Origin: Prunella strophiata
Taxonomy: Eukaryota > Chordata > Aves > Passeriformes > Prunellidae
Assembly (NCBI GenBank): GCA_036583965.1
Contig: JAZBQD010000014.1
Span: 40,348,990 to 40,412,989, forward strand
Length of the DNA stretch: 64,000 bases
Direction of reading: 5' to 3'
The notes below the pieces were generated by a model. That model had not been told where the DNA came from and made no database searches. It saw nothing but the letters and a program-made list of their open reading frames with translations. How positions within the stretch are numbered: the stretch's first letter is position 1; every line of letters begins with the position of its first letter. Shown here one piece after another: positions 12,973 to 25,581 of this stretch. A program made the translations under genes and the position numbers.

Positions 12973-13221
12973 CTGAAAAATACAAAAGGATCATTTTTTA
13001 GGCAGAGAAGAAATCTGCATTGTACTCAAGCTAGCCACCAACCTTCCAGCCAAACAGAACTCAAGAGAAATGCAACAGTACTTATTCAAGGTAATTCACA
13101 GTACACCATGAGAAGACTCAAAGCTTCTTCTGTTGCTCACTGAGCAACTGAAAACCAAATTATAGCAAAACATCAAGGCATAACAGCAAGGCATAAATAT
13201 TTCCTGTGAGGGAAATATTAC

Positions 13222-13326
13222 CTGAAGGGTAGCCAGGACAAGTTGCCACGATGTACCAAGAACAGCTCCGTGGAAGTGAGCTAAGTTGAGCAATGTCCTC
13301 ATACACTGGATATTTTTTGATGTCAG
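13222..13326 (-). CDS. MON2: MON2 coding exon 16
   Basis: 35 codons: [20 protein letters not shown], then [15 protein letters not shown] (residues about 671-705). Acceptor is a T10 run followed by GTAG, donor GTAATA, phase 0 to 0. Confidence 0.97.
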
Positions 13327-13544
13327 CTACAAAAAAAAAAACCAACAACCAAACAGCCACCCAATTTTTATCATCCATAATGATAGTGTTTCTACCAAAC
13401 TTCCAATTTTTACTGAAGTGCTTTAAAATGACATTTTGTTTGCACTACTGGAATATATATATCTTTAGAGAGGTAGTTCAGTATCTCTCTTCCTTCTCTC
13501 AGGCTTATCTTGGTGAAGCTGAATAGGAGTACTTGTCTACTGCT

Positions 13545-14029
13545 CTGTGGTCCCCAACACCAGAAGGACATCAATCTGTTGGAGAGCCACCAAGATGTTT
13601 AGAGGGGTGGAACACCCCTCCTATGAGGAAAGGCTGGGAGAATCAGGATTGTTCAGCCTGGAAAAGAGAAGGCTTAAGGATGACCTAATTGCAGCCTTCC
13701 AGTACCTGAAAGGAACTTCCAGGTAAAAACAGGGCAAGACTCTTTACAAGCATGTGGTGACAGGACAAGAGGGAATGGGTTCAAATTGAAAGAGAACAGG
13801 TTTCAGTATTAGGAAAGAAATCTTTACTGTGAGGCTGGTGAGCCACTGGAACAGGTTGCCCAGGAAAGTAGCTGATGCCCCATCCCTGGCAGTGCTCAAG
13901 GCCAGGTTGGATGAGGCTCTGAGCAAGCTGGTCCAGTGGAAAGTGTCCCTGCACATGGCAAGTGGGTTGGAATGAGATGATCTTTAAGGTCCTTTCCATC
14001 CCAAACCATCCTGTGATTCTATGATTTCA
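13545..14029 (+). mobile_element. CR1 LINE 3' end (truncated)
   Basis: About 485 bases of the avian CR1 3' region, plus orientation: the GTTCAGCCTGGAAAAGAGAA motif, the GGTTGCCCAGGAAAG region, GTTGGAATGAGATGATCTTT, and the terminal TGTGATTCTATGATT octamer-like end. 5' truncated and indel-rich, so old. It lies antisense in MON2 intron 15. Confidence 0.93.
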
Positions 14030-14409
14030 TCACTGCTCTCTCTTCCCAGTTTCACATTATTATCAGACACAAGTTCAAGTACTCCAGCTTAATTGCATCA
14101 TCTCCACAAAATCAGTCTAACTTAAATGAACCTTCACACACAGGCACATAACACGGCTGAAATCTAGAGTTTTCCAAATGGAATGGAAAAGAACTTCTGA
14201 GATAGAAGTCAGAAAAAACCAATAATAATACTTCTTTGCAATTAGATAACTTTACTGTCCAGGGCTGTTCCAAATTAAAGCCTTAAGACAACAGATCAGC
14301 TCAGCATTATTTGCAAGAATGCTGTGCATCTGTAGGCTGGTTTTGAGACACACTAAGATGCAGGAAGAAGTAGTTAAGCAAAGTAAGATCACTTACAAGT
14401 TGTACTTAC

Positions 14410-14522
14410 CATAACTGTTCCCTGTGGCTGAAGAGCTAAGGGCTGCCCTACTGCTACAACTTGCTGGTGAGACTCACTTGAGGGACTAATCATTTGAACA
14501 TTCTGTCCCTGAATGGAATATG
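14410..14522 (-). CDS. MON2: MON2 coding exon 15
   Basis: Ala, then [20 protein letters not shown] and [17 protein letters not shown] (residues about 633-670). The acceptor ends TTTTCCTCCAG and the donor is GTAAGT, phase 1 to 0. Confidence 0.96.
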
Positions 14523-14831
14523 CTGGAGGAAAATTGAAAAGAGAAGGAAAAAAATACCTAAATTTAAAATCCAGTACTTACTTGTAGTAAGACCTACCTT
14601 CTGGCAAACAGACTCCAGAAAAATTTTCTTACAGTGTTAGTTTTAACATACTTCACTTTGAGACCTTTAGTTATATTTAGACTACAGTATCATTGCCCTA
14701 GAGAGTTAAGATCCAGCAATTACTCCGTTTCTAACTATTAGACATTGCTTGTGATACATTTATATATTTTATGTCAAGACTGAAATATTAATGCTTAAGA
14801 TACAAGCATTAGACTGTCTCAACTCAGTTTT

Positions 14832-14893
14832 TGATAGTAACTGTGTGTAACTGTGTGCTACCTGATAGTAATTGTGTATAACTGTGTGCTATC
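14832..14893. repeat. Two tandem copies of a 31-bp unit
   Basis: TGATAGTAACTGTGTGTAAC followed by TGTGTGCTACC at 14832-14862 is repeated with four changes at 14863-14893. Each unit contains an internal TAACTGTGTG echo. Confidence 0.85.
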
Positions 14894-15788
14894 ATTCTAC
14901 CAGTGCACTCAGAAAATGATGGTGTCATTCACGCTGTATTATGGTATTTTTCCAATATGGGACTCCAGGATATCCATTTTCTAACTCACTTGTAAAAAGA
15001 AGAGCAACATTACAAAATAACTGAGGTTCCCCTGCTTTGTTTTTATAGATATCTGTGTAGTTCAGTCGTGTACTTCTTAACAGACTACCAATCTAATAAT
15101 ACACTTAGCTGTACACTGGACTGAAGTAAGGGTGCTGGTCCTTGTTCCCAGAGTAAGATATCTTTGTTTTCTATTAAGAGCTCTAATGTTAGATTCATCT
15201 GTATATTTTTCAGGTAGTTGCTTTTCTTAGTAAGCAGTAATTCACTTTGAAAGTTAGAAACAGAGTACATCCCAAGCCAGCATATATTACGAAATACAAC
15301 ATTCCCTCAAGATGTGGGATGCATCAGTTCAGCTTTTCGTAGGCTGAAGAGAGCCCAGAACTTAGATCTTCCACTTATAAGTATTACCATCACTAGACAA
15401 CTGTAGGTAAGACTGTAGTACATCACAAACTCAGGATGTTCTAGTCAAAGTTTTAGAATCCAAGTTGCCCAGAGACCTTTTCAGATTTTGAATGCCTTAA
15501 TTACATATCCTAGCAGATCTTTACAATGGTAGACAGATCTCAGAATTTGAACTTTTGACATATGTGAATCTTTCAGGAAATTTTAGGCTGATCAGAATGA
15601 AAGTAAGCAAATGCTGCAAGACTAACCAGATCTGGAAAGCAGGTGATCCAGGTGCTGTCTGAGGATTCTAACTTACTTTAATATAGCTAAATACTACAGC
15701 TGCATGTCTTTGGAATCACATCCCAAAAAAAAATTTGGTTTAGAGGACAATATGAAGAAACACAATTAAGAAAAATGTATACATTTAC

Positions 15789-15970
15789 CTTTGCTGGACA
15801 GAGCTGCAGTTGTGCTGTTTAATACAGTAAGGGCATAGTGAGGAGGCAAGGATCCTTTGCAAATGGCAGTGATAAAGGCATCTCTTGATGTTACAAGACC
15901 CAGTTTTCCACAAAGTGCAGCCATGGTCAATTCTGCTTTTAGAATATTTTCAGTGGCAGCTTCATCAGTG
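15789..15970 (-). CDS. MON2: MON2 coding exon 14
   Basis: Completes the split Ser, then [20 protein letters not shown] through [20 protein letters not shown] (residues about 572-632). Acceptor ACTCTTTCAG, donor GTAAAT, phase 2 to 1. Confidence 0.97.
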
Positions 15971-16657
15971 CTGAAAGAGTACACATTGTTCAGCAAGAAT
16001 TAATACAGAGCACAGGCAGCTAACCAAAACTGAATGCCATAAGAACATATACTTTAAACCCATTAACACTATAAATATTGAAGAATAAGCATAACCAATC
16101 ATCAAAATTTTTCAGAACCACTTCCTACAAAATTGGACTTTACTTCTCAGTGACTTGGTAAATGAGACTATGAGAAGATATTTAAAACTAATTTCAGCAA
16201 ATGGTGTTTGATTACAAAAGGCTCTTTGAAGGAGTCAGTTAATTTACTAGTCATTTCCTAGTAAAAAGCTTTTCCACTTTAAAGATTAGATAGTACTAAC
16301 AAGTACCAAGACATTACTTAGTCTCTTACTTGCAGTAATCAGGACCTGGAATCACTTCAATATGTTGAAACACGCAAGCAAAGTAAAAAGAAATAAAGAT
16401 AATTTAAATAGTTTAAATGCAACCCTTTGAAAATGCAGTTAATTGTTCTGTATTGAAATACATTAAACGTTGATGCTGGACTTCTGGAGACTTCTGTGTC
16501 ATTTACTCATTCAGTCTAAGCCACAAACCTGACTGCTCAGATGCCATAAACAGCACTTCTGTTCACAATTGTCAATTTGACCAGTATCAAAAGTCAGTTC
16601 AAAATATAGCTTGGAATATCAACTTAGAAAAATCAAGACAAATGAAAGACCAGGTAC

Positions 16658-16739
16658 CTTGCATCAAGTAGAAGGGATAGAGCAGCCAGAAGACCACACC
16701 AACAAGCGTTCACCATTTCTTCCCAGACAGCTCTGCTAA
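16658..16739 (-). CDS. MON2: MON2 coding exon 13
   Basis: Short exon of 82 bases: V then [20 protein letters not shown] and SLLLDA (residues about 545-571). The acceptor ends CTTTTAAG and the donor is GTACCT, phase 1 to 2. Not visible as a long open frame; placed by the conserved [11 protein letters not shown]. Confidence 0.95.
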
Positions 16740-17189
16740 CTTAAAAGAAATATTTAAACTTTTTTATAGCAGAAACACAGTGGTTCTCTAAATAACTTTC
16801 AATTGTATCACAAACAAAATGCTTACTACGGCATCTTTTGAAGTGTGTTTTTACATGTATGTTTACACAGCCAGATATATGTATGTATGCATACAGAAAC
16901 ACACTTACACCAGTATTATTTAAATAGCTTGCATTAAAGTAACAGTTCTGAGGTAAAAAAAAAATCACCAGGCAATGCTTTTTCTAAATAGCATCAAAAA
17001 ACCCCACCAAAATTCAGCTTACCATGGTATATACAACCATGTTTGATCTTTGTCTATAAAAATAAACATTCACAAGTGCAAAAATATGGGGTAAGAAACT
17101 CACTGAAATTTTGCAGCGAAGTAAAAATACTCTCCCGTGGTATCTATAATTGTCCATAACTTTTTTGTTTCTTTCATTTAATAGGGAAA

Positions 17190-17330
17190 AAGATACTGGT
17201 CTAGCAAACGGGTAGCTGCCCACCTCGCTCTCTTCCCCGCAGCACCACGGAGAGCGTCCCACTCCAGAAGCAGTGCCCGGGAGGAAGCCCTCTGCTTCCC
17301 ACCCCTGTCCCTTCAGCAGCCCCGGTGCCT
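17190..17330. other. GC-rich patch in MON2 intron 12
   Basis: About 140 bases with raised GC and several CpGs in an AT-rich intron. Short overlapping plus-strand open frames occur here, but nothing with recognisable coding or repeat identity. Confidence 0.35.
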
Positions 17331-17833
17331 GGGCTCAAACTTCAGCTGTACTGCCTTGGCTTCCTGCAGCACGAGCCAAACCCACTGCTCAAACACAAGT
17401 CTTTCTGTACATACAGACCCCCCTATACAGACTCATCATATGTTCCACAAAGACAATCCTCACTTCACAGCAGCTCTGCTTTTAAAGAAGTCCTCAGTAT
17501 ACTGCATCCTTACTAAAAACTTCTCCATTAAAACATTCATTTTATCTTGTTACTAGAAATATATTTTTCTTTTAACATGGTCATAACTCCATTTCTGTCA
17601 GTCAGGTTGTCTCTTGTGACCTTAGATCTCAGTGTTCTGTTTTTGGCTTAACGCTAAGTATTTTTTTTAATGGAATTGCTGTTCCATTAAAAATAAAAAT
17701 AAAAAAATCACACTTCATTTAAAGTTTTTATATATAAATAAGAAACAATAAATTTAAGCAAAAAGCATGATATTTTAAAATCTGCTTTCCATAAAACTGT
17801 TGTATTTCATATAGTGTTCACATTTTTAAATAC

Positions 17834-18063
17834 CTAGTTCTTTCTCTGATTGGTCAGAAAGAGACTGCAAATCTTGCTCTGAAGACTGTGCTGGTAATGA
17901 AGTTGCCTCTGTTGTGGTTTGAATGACAGTTTCTGCCTCTCCCAACTCTCCTTCGATCATGGTAGTGATACCACGGACAAGATCCAGCAAACAGTGAAAT
18001 GCCACTGACATTGCATAGCCCTCAGGAATTGTAGGTGGTTCAACTTTGTCCAGCATCTCCAAA
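17834..18063 (-). CDS. MON2: MON2 coding exon 12
   Basis: Completes the split Tyr, then [20 protein letters not shown] through [18 protein letters not shown]. An acidic, Ser/Thr-rich variable tail ([20 protein letters not shown]) ends the exon (residues about 468-544). Acceptor AATTTTTTAG, donor GTATTT, phase 2 to 1. Confidence 0.96.
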
Positions 18064-20540
18064 CTAAAAAATTGAAAACATGACAAGTGTGTAGCAATAC
18101 CAGTGGTTTTAAAAACAATAATAAAAAACAAGATTCCAAATGAATGCTAAGTACAAACAGGCCCCAAATACAATCCTTCAAGATTTATTGCAACTCAAGA
18201 AAAAAACCCTTAAGAGTAAATGAATGACTAAATAAGACAGCAACCAATAGGGTACAAATCCTGAGTACAGACCTGCAAAAAATATTTCTAAAAATACGCT
18301 AACACATATAAGCAAGCATCATGAATAATTCTACTTGTATTATTATTTTACTTAAAGCCACTGCAACAGAACTTATTCAGAAGAATACAAGTATCTAGGA
18401 ACAATAGAGTGAACATAGTTATAAAAATTTGAGGACAAGCCAGACATTCTATTATCATTATCTTTGAGTCCATGTGACTAGAAAAGCCTGTCCATAGCTA
18501 GGTATTACATGGCCAAGTACTCATCACCTACACACACAGGTAAACAATGGAAGTTATTTGTACAAAGAGGATATGTCTACATGATTCACTGCTGAAAAGC
18601 ATGCAATTAAAACATCACTATGCTGGAACAGCAGTCTCATTGCCACTTTTCTCCATCTTTTACTTTGGCAGCACATAAAGAACTGCTGAGTTACAAATCC
18701 AACAGAAATTGTAGCTGACACAGCAGCATTTACACAAGTAGAGACAGACTGTTACAAAAACTGCCTGCTACCCCAACAACCATTATTTCATAGTTTTTTA
18801 CTCTACAAACTACTTTTTAAAAAGCTACATATTCCAGCTAAAATATACCAAAGATACTTTTATACTCTAGTATATCTTACTCCTGTCTGCACAATGATTT
18901 TTCCTTCTCCCAAACATGCCATACTTCAGTTATTACTTCTAATTTCCTGAAGATAGCTGCCTCAGATATCTGGGGTGCAGGAACTACAGCTAAATCAAAT
19001 GGTCAGCATTTCATTCTCTATATAATAGTAAGTGTAACTATATATACAGGTCTAATTAAAATTATTAGTGGGTTTTATAGTTACAATATATTTGTGAGGT
19101 AGAGGTCACATCCTTTTACTTTTGAAGATAGAAAATGGTAACTACTGAATAAATTATATGAGTTGTTATTGTTACACAGCAATGGTCATGAAAAGTCTTG
19201 AACAGTTTGCCTATTCCTCTTAAAAACATTTAGTTCCTTAAGTAAAGGGGAAGACAAGGCATAGTGGTCTGTGGAGAAACTTGTGTTAAAATATGAGATA
19301 AACTGTTTGAAAATCTAATGGCAGCAGAAGAGAATTGGTGCTAGAATGTGACACATTACAGCAAGTCATCTCCTTACATACAGGGACTACAGACAAAAGT
19401 ACAAGATAGGAGAAAAAAACTGCTGTGAAATGCTTGTGACAACTCTGTAATCTTATACAAAAGAAAGAATGCAAAAATTATGCAGAAAAAATCAGTCATG
19501 CGAGGTATCCAAAGGTAAAACACAATGCAAGTTTAGAGCAAAACAGGAGACTGTGATGGTGGCTGCAAGGTTCTTGGTCCAGTTAAGAATAGATATCAAG
19601 AAAAAAGAAATGGAAGAAAAGTGGAAGTTGTAGTAGCTGACCAAATTAAAAATTTATGTTCCCTGAGAACAGGCAGGTAAATGAAAACAACATTTATGTG
19701 CACTGCTGGAATAAAAAGTCAACACATACACATTAACTATTGAAATCTGAGGATGATTTTTTTTCTTCTGCATCTCAAAGGCAGATAAAGGAGTTCCTAC
19801 CCCAAAAATATTGAAAGCCAGATTATTTGCAGGATTTCACTGAATTTTAGTATGCCAAAATTTTATGGTGGTACAAATAACTTCAGGTTTGGAAGTGCTT
19901 ATCCCTCAATGGTTATGACTGACATGAAAAAAATTGCACTATTTAAAAAGTAACATAGTATTTACAGCTTTAAACTGAGAACACCATCTCCATTGTACAA
20001 AGTCATGACAAAATAATTTGCCATTCTAAGGAGCATTCAGAATCTAGCCTTGGTATATAGGTCAATATATTGTTTGAAATGACAACCAGATCAGTATCTA
20101 CCCCAATATCCTGCTCAATAAAACTGTAAATACAGTAAAGCTGGTGTGAGAAAGCTATTTTTCATTCCCACTGATGTCCTGTTTGCTTAATGCCCTTCAT
20201 GTTTGCCATTACAAAATGCAGCAAACAGGTTTTCGAAAATTGTTCTATACTACAGGGAGGCCTAAAAGTGAAGAGTTAATACAGGTAATATAGTAGGAAA
20301 ACAAAATCCAACTGATGCTAAAACCATAGGGGGCATTCCAATCAGAATCCAGGGCATGAAGAAAAAAACAACAAAAAGACCAGAACACTTCATGGCACCA
20401 ACAAAGAGAAAATTTCTAATAGACTTCAACACCAGTGAAACAAAAACCTCAATATTCACCAGTGAAAAAAACTCTTACAGCATCAAATTCAAAACAAAAA
20501 TACTGGTTACAGACATTTTCAAAAAGCTAGAGGTACTCAC
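18064..20540 (-). other. MON2: MON2 intron 11, no recognised content
   Basis: 2.5 kb AT-rich intron. No repeat family or conserved-looking segment recognised on either strand. Confidence 0.6.
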
Positions 20541-20694
20541 TATGTAGCTTTAGCACTGCCTTGTACTGTTACATTCAGGATGGGTATCCAAGTGCCTCTG
20601 TACTCAAAAGCAGGTAATACAGTTGCACCTCCACCCATTCCAAGCACTCCTGGGTTAGTTTGTGCTGAGCCAGTATTCCCTGATGCATTGCTTC
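20541..20694 (-). CDS. MON2: MON2 coding exon 11
   Basis: Encodes the Gly/Ser/Asn-rich linker, about 26 poorly conserved residues including [11 protein letters not shown]. It then returns to the conserved [14 protein letters not shown] and VQGSAKAT (residues about 417-467). Acceptor TGTGAACAG, donor GTGAGT, phase 1 to 2. The linker differs from mammals in length and sequence, as expected for this position. Confidence 0.95.
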
Positions 20695-21903
20695 CTGTTC
20701 ACAAAAACAAAGTGATAAAATCAACCAATATAGTATTTGTGATCAAAAAATATCCTTTTTCTTTTTCTACATTTGATTTTTGAGACACCAGTAATCTGAA
20801 GACACCCAGTTCAATAACAAAAATCAACAATAATATAAAAAACTATTTCTGAGCTCCCTCTGCTGTCTAAATTATAATCTTATGTGCAGTTCATTGAAGC
20901 CAACTGCCAGTCAGAATGTAATGCTTCTGTGAAAGGTACAGCAACATTGACAACATTCTGTGAATTAATCAAACTTACACAGTCTTGATGAAACAATGTA
21001 TGTCTTAGTGAAGAGTCAGACAGATACTTGAAAGTTAAGGCTTATTTACATAGTTGTATCAAAAACTCAGTAGCTAGAAAGTTTAATTATTTCAATTACA
21101 AACTTCCAAGATTTCAGAAATGCAAAAACCACAAGAAAATCAAAGGGAATGGCAACATTTGAATCTGTTCCATGCCAAGGTAGAATAAAACAAACCCCAT
21201 CAGGGAAGAGGTGACAATGTGCCAACCAACAGCTAGGAAGGGACAAACTTTGGTTCCAACTGAGGAAGCCAAAAAAAGTAGCTAAAAGAACAAGGAAGGA
21301 TCCTTATATACACAGAGAAGGATATCTCTACTTACTAAGAATAGGTCCCACAAATTCAGATTCTCTCTGAAGAGACATTGGGGAGAGACAGCAGAGTCCC
21401 CAGGATGGTGACTCACAGTGTAACTGCCATTTTGGTATGCTTGCTTTTAATATGTGGAGAGTAAGTTATTAATTTAGGCAATAAACTCCTAACTTAGGCA
21501 ATATGAATACACTTATGTATAGAAGCTTATGTATACACTTTAACAGAGCAACACTTAACAGACTGAAACAAGAAAAATCATGCTGCTAAACAAATGGTTA
21601 ACCAAACACTGCCACTAACACAGTTACACTGGTGTCATTTTCTATGATCCCACTGTGCAGTCAGACATATGCAAGTATTTTTGTATTAATCTAACTCATT
21701 CAAGTGCATGGTAAACATTGCCCAGTATAATAAAAGTGACACAGAACTTCAGTAGATGCAGCTTCCAACTTCTATGAAACAGGTAGCCTGTTGCAAGACC
21801 AAAATAAATGCACAAGTACAGATCTGTACCAGAGCTGAATCAAAACAGAATTCATTATATTACAAGAAAGTGATGGGAAACTAAAAAGATAATAAAGATT
21901 TAC

Positions 21904-22043
21904 CAGTTTGGTTTGGTGTTGCTGATGTGTTCCCCGTGCTTGGTACAAGAAATAGAGACTGGATAAAGGATCCCAGTGCATTCACAATATCACGGAAAAC
22001 TTTAGTGGAATGTTGCTTCATATCATATGACTGACAAAAAGAC
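21904..22043 (-). CDS. MON2: MON2 coding exon 10
   Basis: Completes the split Arg, then [20 protein letters not shown] through [16 protein letters not shown] (residues about 370-416). Acceptor ACCTTCCAG, donor GTAAAT, phase 2 to 1. The last third is the variable Ser/Thr/Asn linker of the family. Confidence 0.96.
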
Positions 22044-22425
22044 CTGGAAGGTATTTTATAAAACAGAAAGTATTTGACAAACTGGGGACAAAAAGAATAT
22101 TTTAACAGCAACTTTACCTCCATACACACTCTGAACTGTAAACTAAAAGCACATTTTAACAGCAAATATTCAGGTAAACAATAATATTTAAATTTAGGTA
22201 AATGTTCCTTTGACACTGCTAAGACACAGACACACTCAACTATAATTCAGCCCTTCCTGGATAATAAGCATTGCCCTAATGCATTACACAAAATTATCAT
22301 GAAGAGCTTATTGCATTTAATTTTCTATACATTTGCAAAGTTTTAAGAAGCATTCTCCATTAGAGAAAAATAATAAAAATATATCTTGAAGTTTATGTAA
22401 AAGCAAAAGCCAATATATTTAATAC

Positions 22426-22550
22426 CTTAATAGCTGAGGCTGCACACAAAGCCTGTGAATAGATTCTACTGCAACAGCTCGTAGCCACTGTGGTTTGTCT
22501 GCATCCAGAAACTTAACCAGCAATGACAGAAAGATTTCACATTCTGTTAC
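22426..22550 (-). CDS. MON2: MON2 coding exon 9
   Basis: 41 codons plus two bases, [20 protein letters not shown] through [15 protein letters not shown] (residues about 329-369). The acceptor ends ATTTTAG and the donor is GTATTA, phase 0 to 2. Confidence 0.97.
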
Positions 22551-23263
22551 CTAAAATATATAGTTTATAATAATGAATAAAAAGAAAAAGCCTCCTACAA
22601 AATATTTTCTCAAAAAAACTTCCATCTCAGGAGTCCTATCACAGTAAGCTTTGTACAGAATCAAAAAACAAAATCCCTGGAATGAGTATTTACTCAGAAT
22701 TATACAAAAACATAACATTTTTGACAAGCTAAAATCACATATGCAATTGTACCGAAGGAGCTAAATTCCTCACAGACACTGCAATAAAAGTCATACATTT
22801 GCTACAGTAGACAAATGAAAAATATCTTTTTTAGCAAATACCCAAAACTCAGGACATAAGAACAGCTGAACATGTGTTTTTATCCACATTCTGTCAACAG
22901 CTTTAGCAACTCAAGTCAAAAGCCTCTTAGAAAGTATTAACAAGGCATAGTAATCATCGTTATCTAAAGTGAGGCAAACAACAGAAGATCCAAAGGTTCC
23001 CAGAACCTCAAAGGCAGTTAAATAGAGAAAAGACAACAGCTAATCTCCTATGAAATTCATACAAGGCCATGTTAAACAAAATTGTCCATTTAGAATACAT
23101 GTAAACACAAATAAACATAAGAGGAAAAGAGTATTTAGCCTTTTCTTCCCCTCAGTAGACATTAACAGTTCCCAAGAACTAATCAATACTACTACTGATC
23201 ACAGCACTGGCATATACATAGAAAAACAGAATTGCATTGAAGAAAATTTGAGCATATTCTTAC

Positions 23264-23458
23264 CAGCAAGCTGTAAAACTGTTTAATCAAAACAGAAACT
23301 ACTCGCAGCAAACGCATACAGATGGGAAAGTATGGTTTTTCCACTGGTGCTGGGGAAGATGAGGTGGTGGAACCTTGCCTGAATTTGATATTTGGGGAGA
23401 AGAGCTTTATAACAAGAGGGCATACCCTTTCTTTAAGAAGAAAACTGAATTCCTGATG
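23264..23458 (-). CDS. MON2: MON2 coding exon 8
   Basis: 65 codons, beginning [20 protein letters not shown], through a Ser/Thr-rich loop ([14 protein letters not shown]), to [12 protein letters not shown] (residues about 264-328). Acceptor TTTTCCAG, donor GTAAGA, phase 0 to 0. Confidence 0.97.
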
Positions 23459-24090
23459 CTGGAAAAGAAAACAGAAAAAGTTATATGCAGATATTCCTTA
23501 ATTGCTACTAGTAGCTCTGATTATGCATCTTATTTACATTTGTAGTTATGATTGAGCAGTCTGAAATCATGTAAATCTTGGTATAAATTACAATCAGGAA
23601 AAGAAAAAGCAGAACTGCAGACACCATTGTAAAGCTACCAAAAAGCATGAAATTACAATGGTCAGGTTCATGCCATGCACCCTTCTTTATTTTGCAGTTG
23701 AAATAGGCTGCTAATATATCACTTACAAATAGATAAATTTCTTTTCATTTACCTATTGTCAGCTAGTAGAACAGATTACTGCAGGATCATGGTGCATTTG
23801 TATGCAGTAGATACATGCAATTCACAGTCTTGATTCTTACTTTACAAGTGGGATGAGGTTAATGTTTTTGTAGAAATAACAATTCCACAAATTTAGTTAC
23901 AGAGCTGTCATAAATCAGGCAAGATTAGAGAATGCATCTCCAGAGGAGATATAAACAGCAAAACCAAAAGTGAAACAGAGTAAAACAAGCAGTTCTACAA
24001 AATGTATAAATACAAATAAAACATAAACATAAATAAAGTGTTTGGGAATAGAAAAACATTCAAAAAGCACAGGGTATTTTTCTGTTAAAC

Positions 24091-24127
24091 CTTCCCCACC
24101 ACCCCCCCACCCCCCCCCCACCCCCAA
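24091..24127. repeat. C-rich tract (G-quadruplex-capable on the minus strand)
   Basis: Runs of 4, 7, 11 and 5 C separated by single A bases or short CA spacers. On the transcribed MON2 strand this gives four or more G-runs in about 37 bases, fitting a G-quadruplex pattern. Lies in intron 7, about 130 bases upstream of nothing coding on this strand. Confidence 0.8.
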
Positions 24128-24254
24128 TACATAAAAAGCTACAAGTCCTTCAGGAAAACAATACTCTTGTTAAATTAAAGAAGATTAATGAAGTGTAGAT
24201 TTTACTACCTACATGAGTAAAAGTGTTCCTGTTATCTGTCCAAGAACTACTCAC

Positions 24255-24380
24255 TTGTAAAAACACTTGTGGGAAGTCATTGAGGACTGACTCAAGAAGT
24301 TCAAGGCCAAATGTCCGTGTCATTTCTGTCATACCCACGAGCCAGTAGGGAGCGTCAGCATTAACTAACTGACAAAGATC
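24255..24380 (-). CDS. MON2: MON2 coding exon 7
   Basis: 42 codons, beginning [20 protein letters not shown] and ending NDFPQVFLQ (residues about 222-263), almost invariant among vertebrates. Acceptor TTTCTAAG, donor GTGAGT, phase 0 to 0. Start of the HUS-like region. Confidence 0.97.
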
Positions 24381-24751
24381 CTTAGAAAGAAACACAGTAA
24401 CATTGACATTCCCTGTACAGTCCTGCACCAAGAAAGTTTCCCGAGGTCATAACGAAATCTACATGCTCTCCTCTTCTGTGGGTAATTTTCTGACTTCAAC
24501 ATAATTTTTCTTTAAATACTTTTTTAACATAAATTATAAAGCGGAAAAAAGACATTTCAAACTTTGCTGGTATCCTTGCAGCATGTCTGTTTATTCCTAC
24601 CCTCAAAAATATCCCAAGTCCAGTGACTTTGCTAAGTCAAGACGTTTATTGGTGTGATGAATGCAACTACTGCTTTTCCTTACATACTTTCCTTTAATGT
24701 CCAATACCAACCACAAGAAACAGGACTGAGCTACAGTTGCAGCATTTTGCT

Positions 24752-25298
24752 CTGTATTGGGTCTGGCTGAGAGGGAGTTAATTTTCCCCACAGCAGCTCT
24801 TACAGTGCTGAGCTTCGGATTGGTAGCTAGAAAGGTGCTGATAACACACCACTGTTTTGGCTACATCTGAATACCAATGGCACAGTCCTCAGTGCTGTCT
24901 CTCAAGATTTCCCCCCACTGCCACCAAGGGGCTGAGCAAGATCCCGGGAGGAGACACAAAAAATGTCACCCCAAATTAACCAAAGAGATATTCCATACCT
25001 CAGTTATAGAACCTAAGAAATGGGAGAGGAAGGGAAGCATTTGTTATTTATAATGTTTGCCTTTGGAAGCAACCGCTGTGCATTCTGAAGCTCTGCTTCC
25101 CAGGAAGTGGGAAGATTGCTTGCTGATGCACTCATGCTCATATCCATGCAAACTTTTGCTTTTGCTTTAGTAAACTTACCTTATCTCAACCTATGAATTG
25201 TTTTCCATCTTATTTTCTCTCCCCATCCAGCTGGGACAGAGAGTGCTAGAGCATTTTGGTGGGCACTTGAGAGTCCAGCCAGGGTAAACCCACCACAG
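24752..25298 (+). mobile_element. Solo LTR of an avian endogenous retrovirus (ERV-type), plus orientation
   Basis: About 545 bases follow the layout of a common bird ERV LTR family as I remember it: a start near GGTCTGGCTGAGAGGGAGTTAA, a GATAACACACCACTGTTTT block, a TAAACTTACCTTATCTCAAC block near the 3' side, and a CACCACA end. No internal viral genes flank it, so it is a solo LTR. It sits antisense in MON2 intron 6. The same family recurs inverted at 52.5 kb. Confidence 0.8.
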
Positions 25299-25581
25299 GC
25301 TCAGAGAAATAAGAATCTTGAATTTAATGCAGACATGTATGCTTAACTATTGTTTAAGATTTATAATAAAACGTTTTCCAAGGCCACTTGGAATCATTTT
25401 GCCATCATCCCCTCTGTGATACAGCATGTCATCATCAATTAGAATAAATAGCATAAGAAAGCCCAAGGCTCTGGTTAAGGACATTGTCAATATGCCAACA
25501 GCAAATTCTTGAAATTTCTTAAAGAGATGTAGAAGTACCCAATCTTAACTGCAAATACACAAATGTATGCTCCCCAACTAC

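Noticed and set aside
13744..13999. Minus-strand open frames in the 13.7-14.0 kb region
   Set aside because: They are antisense to the CR1 3' end.
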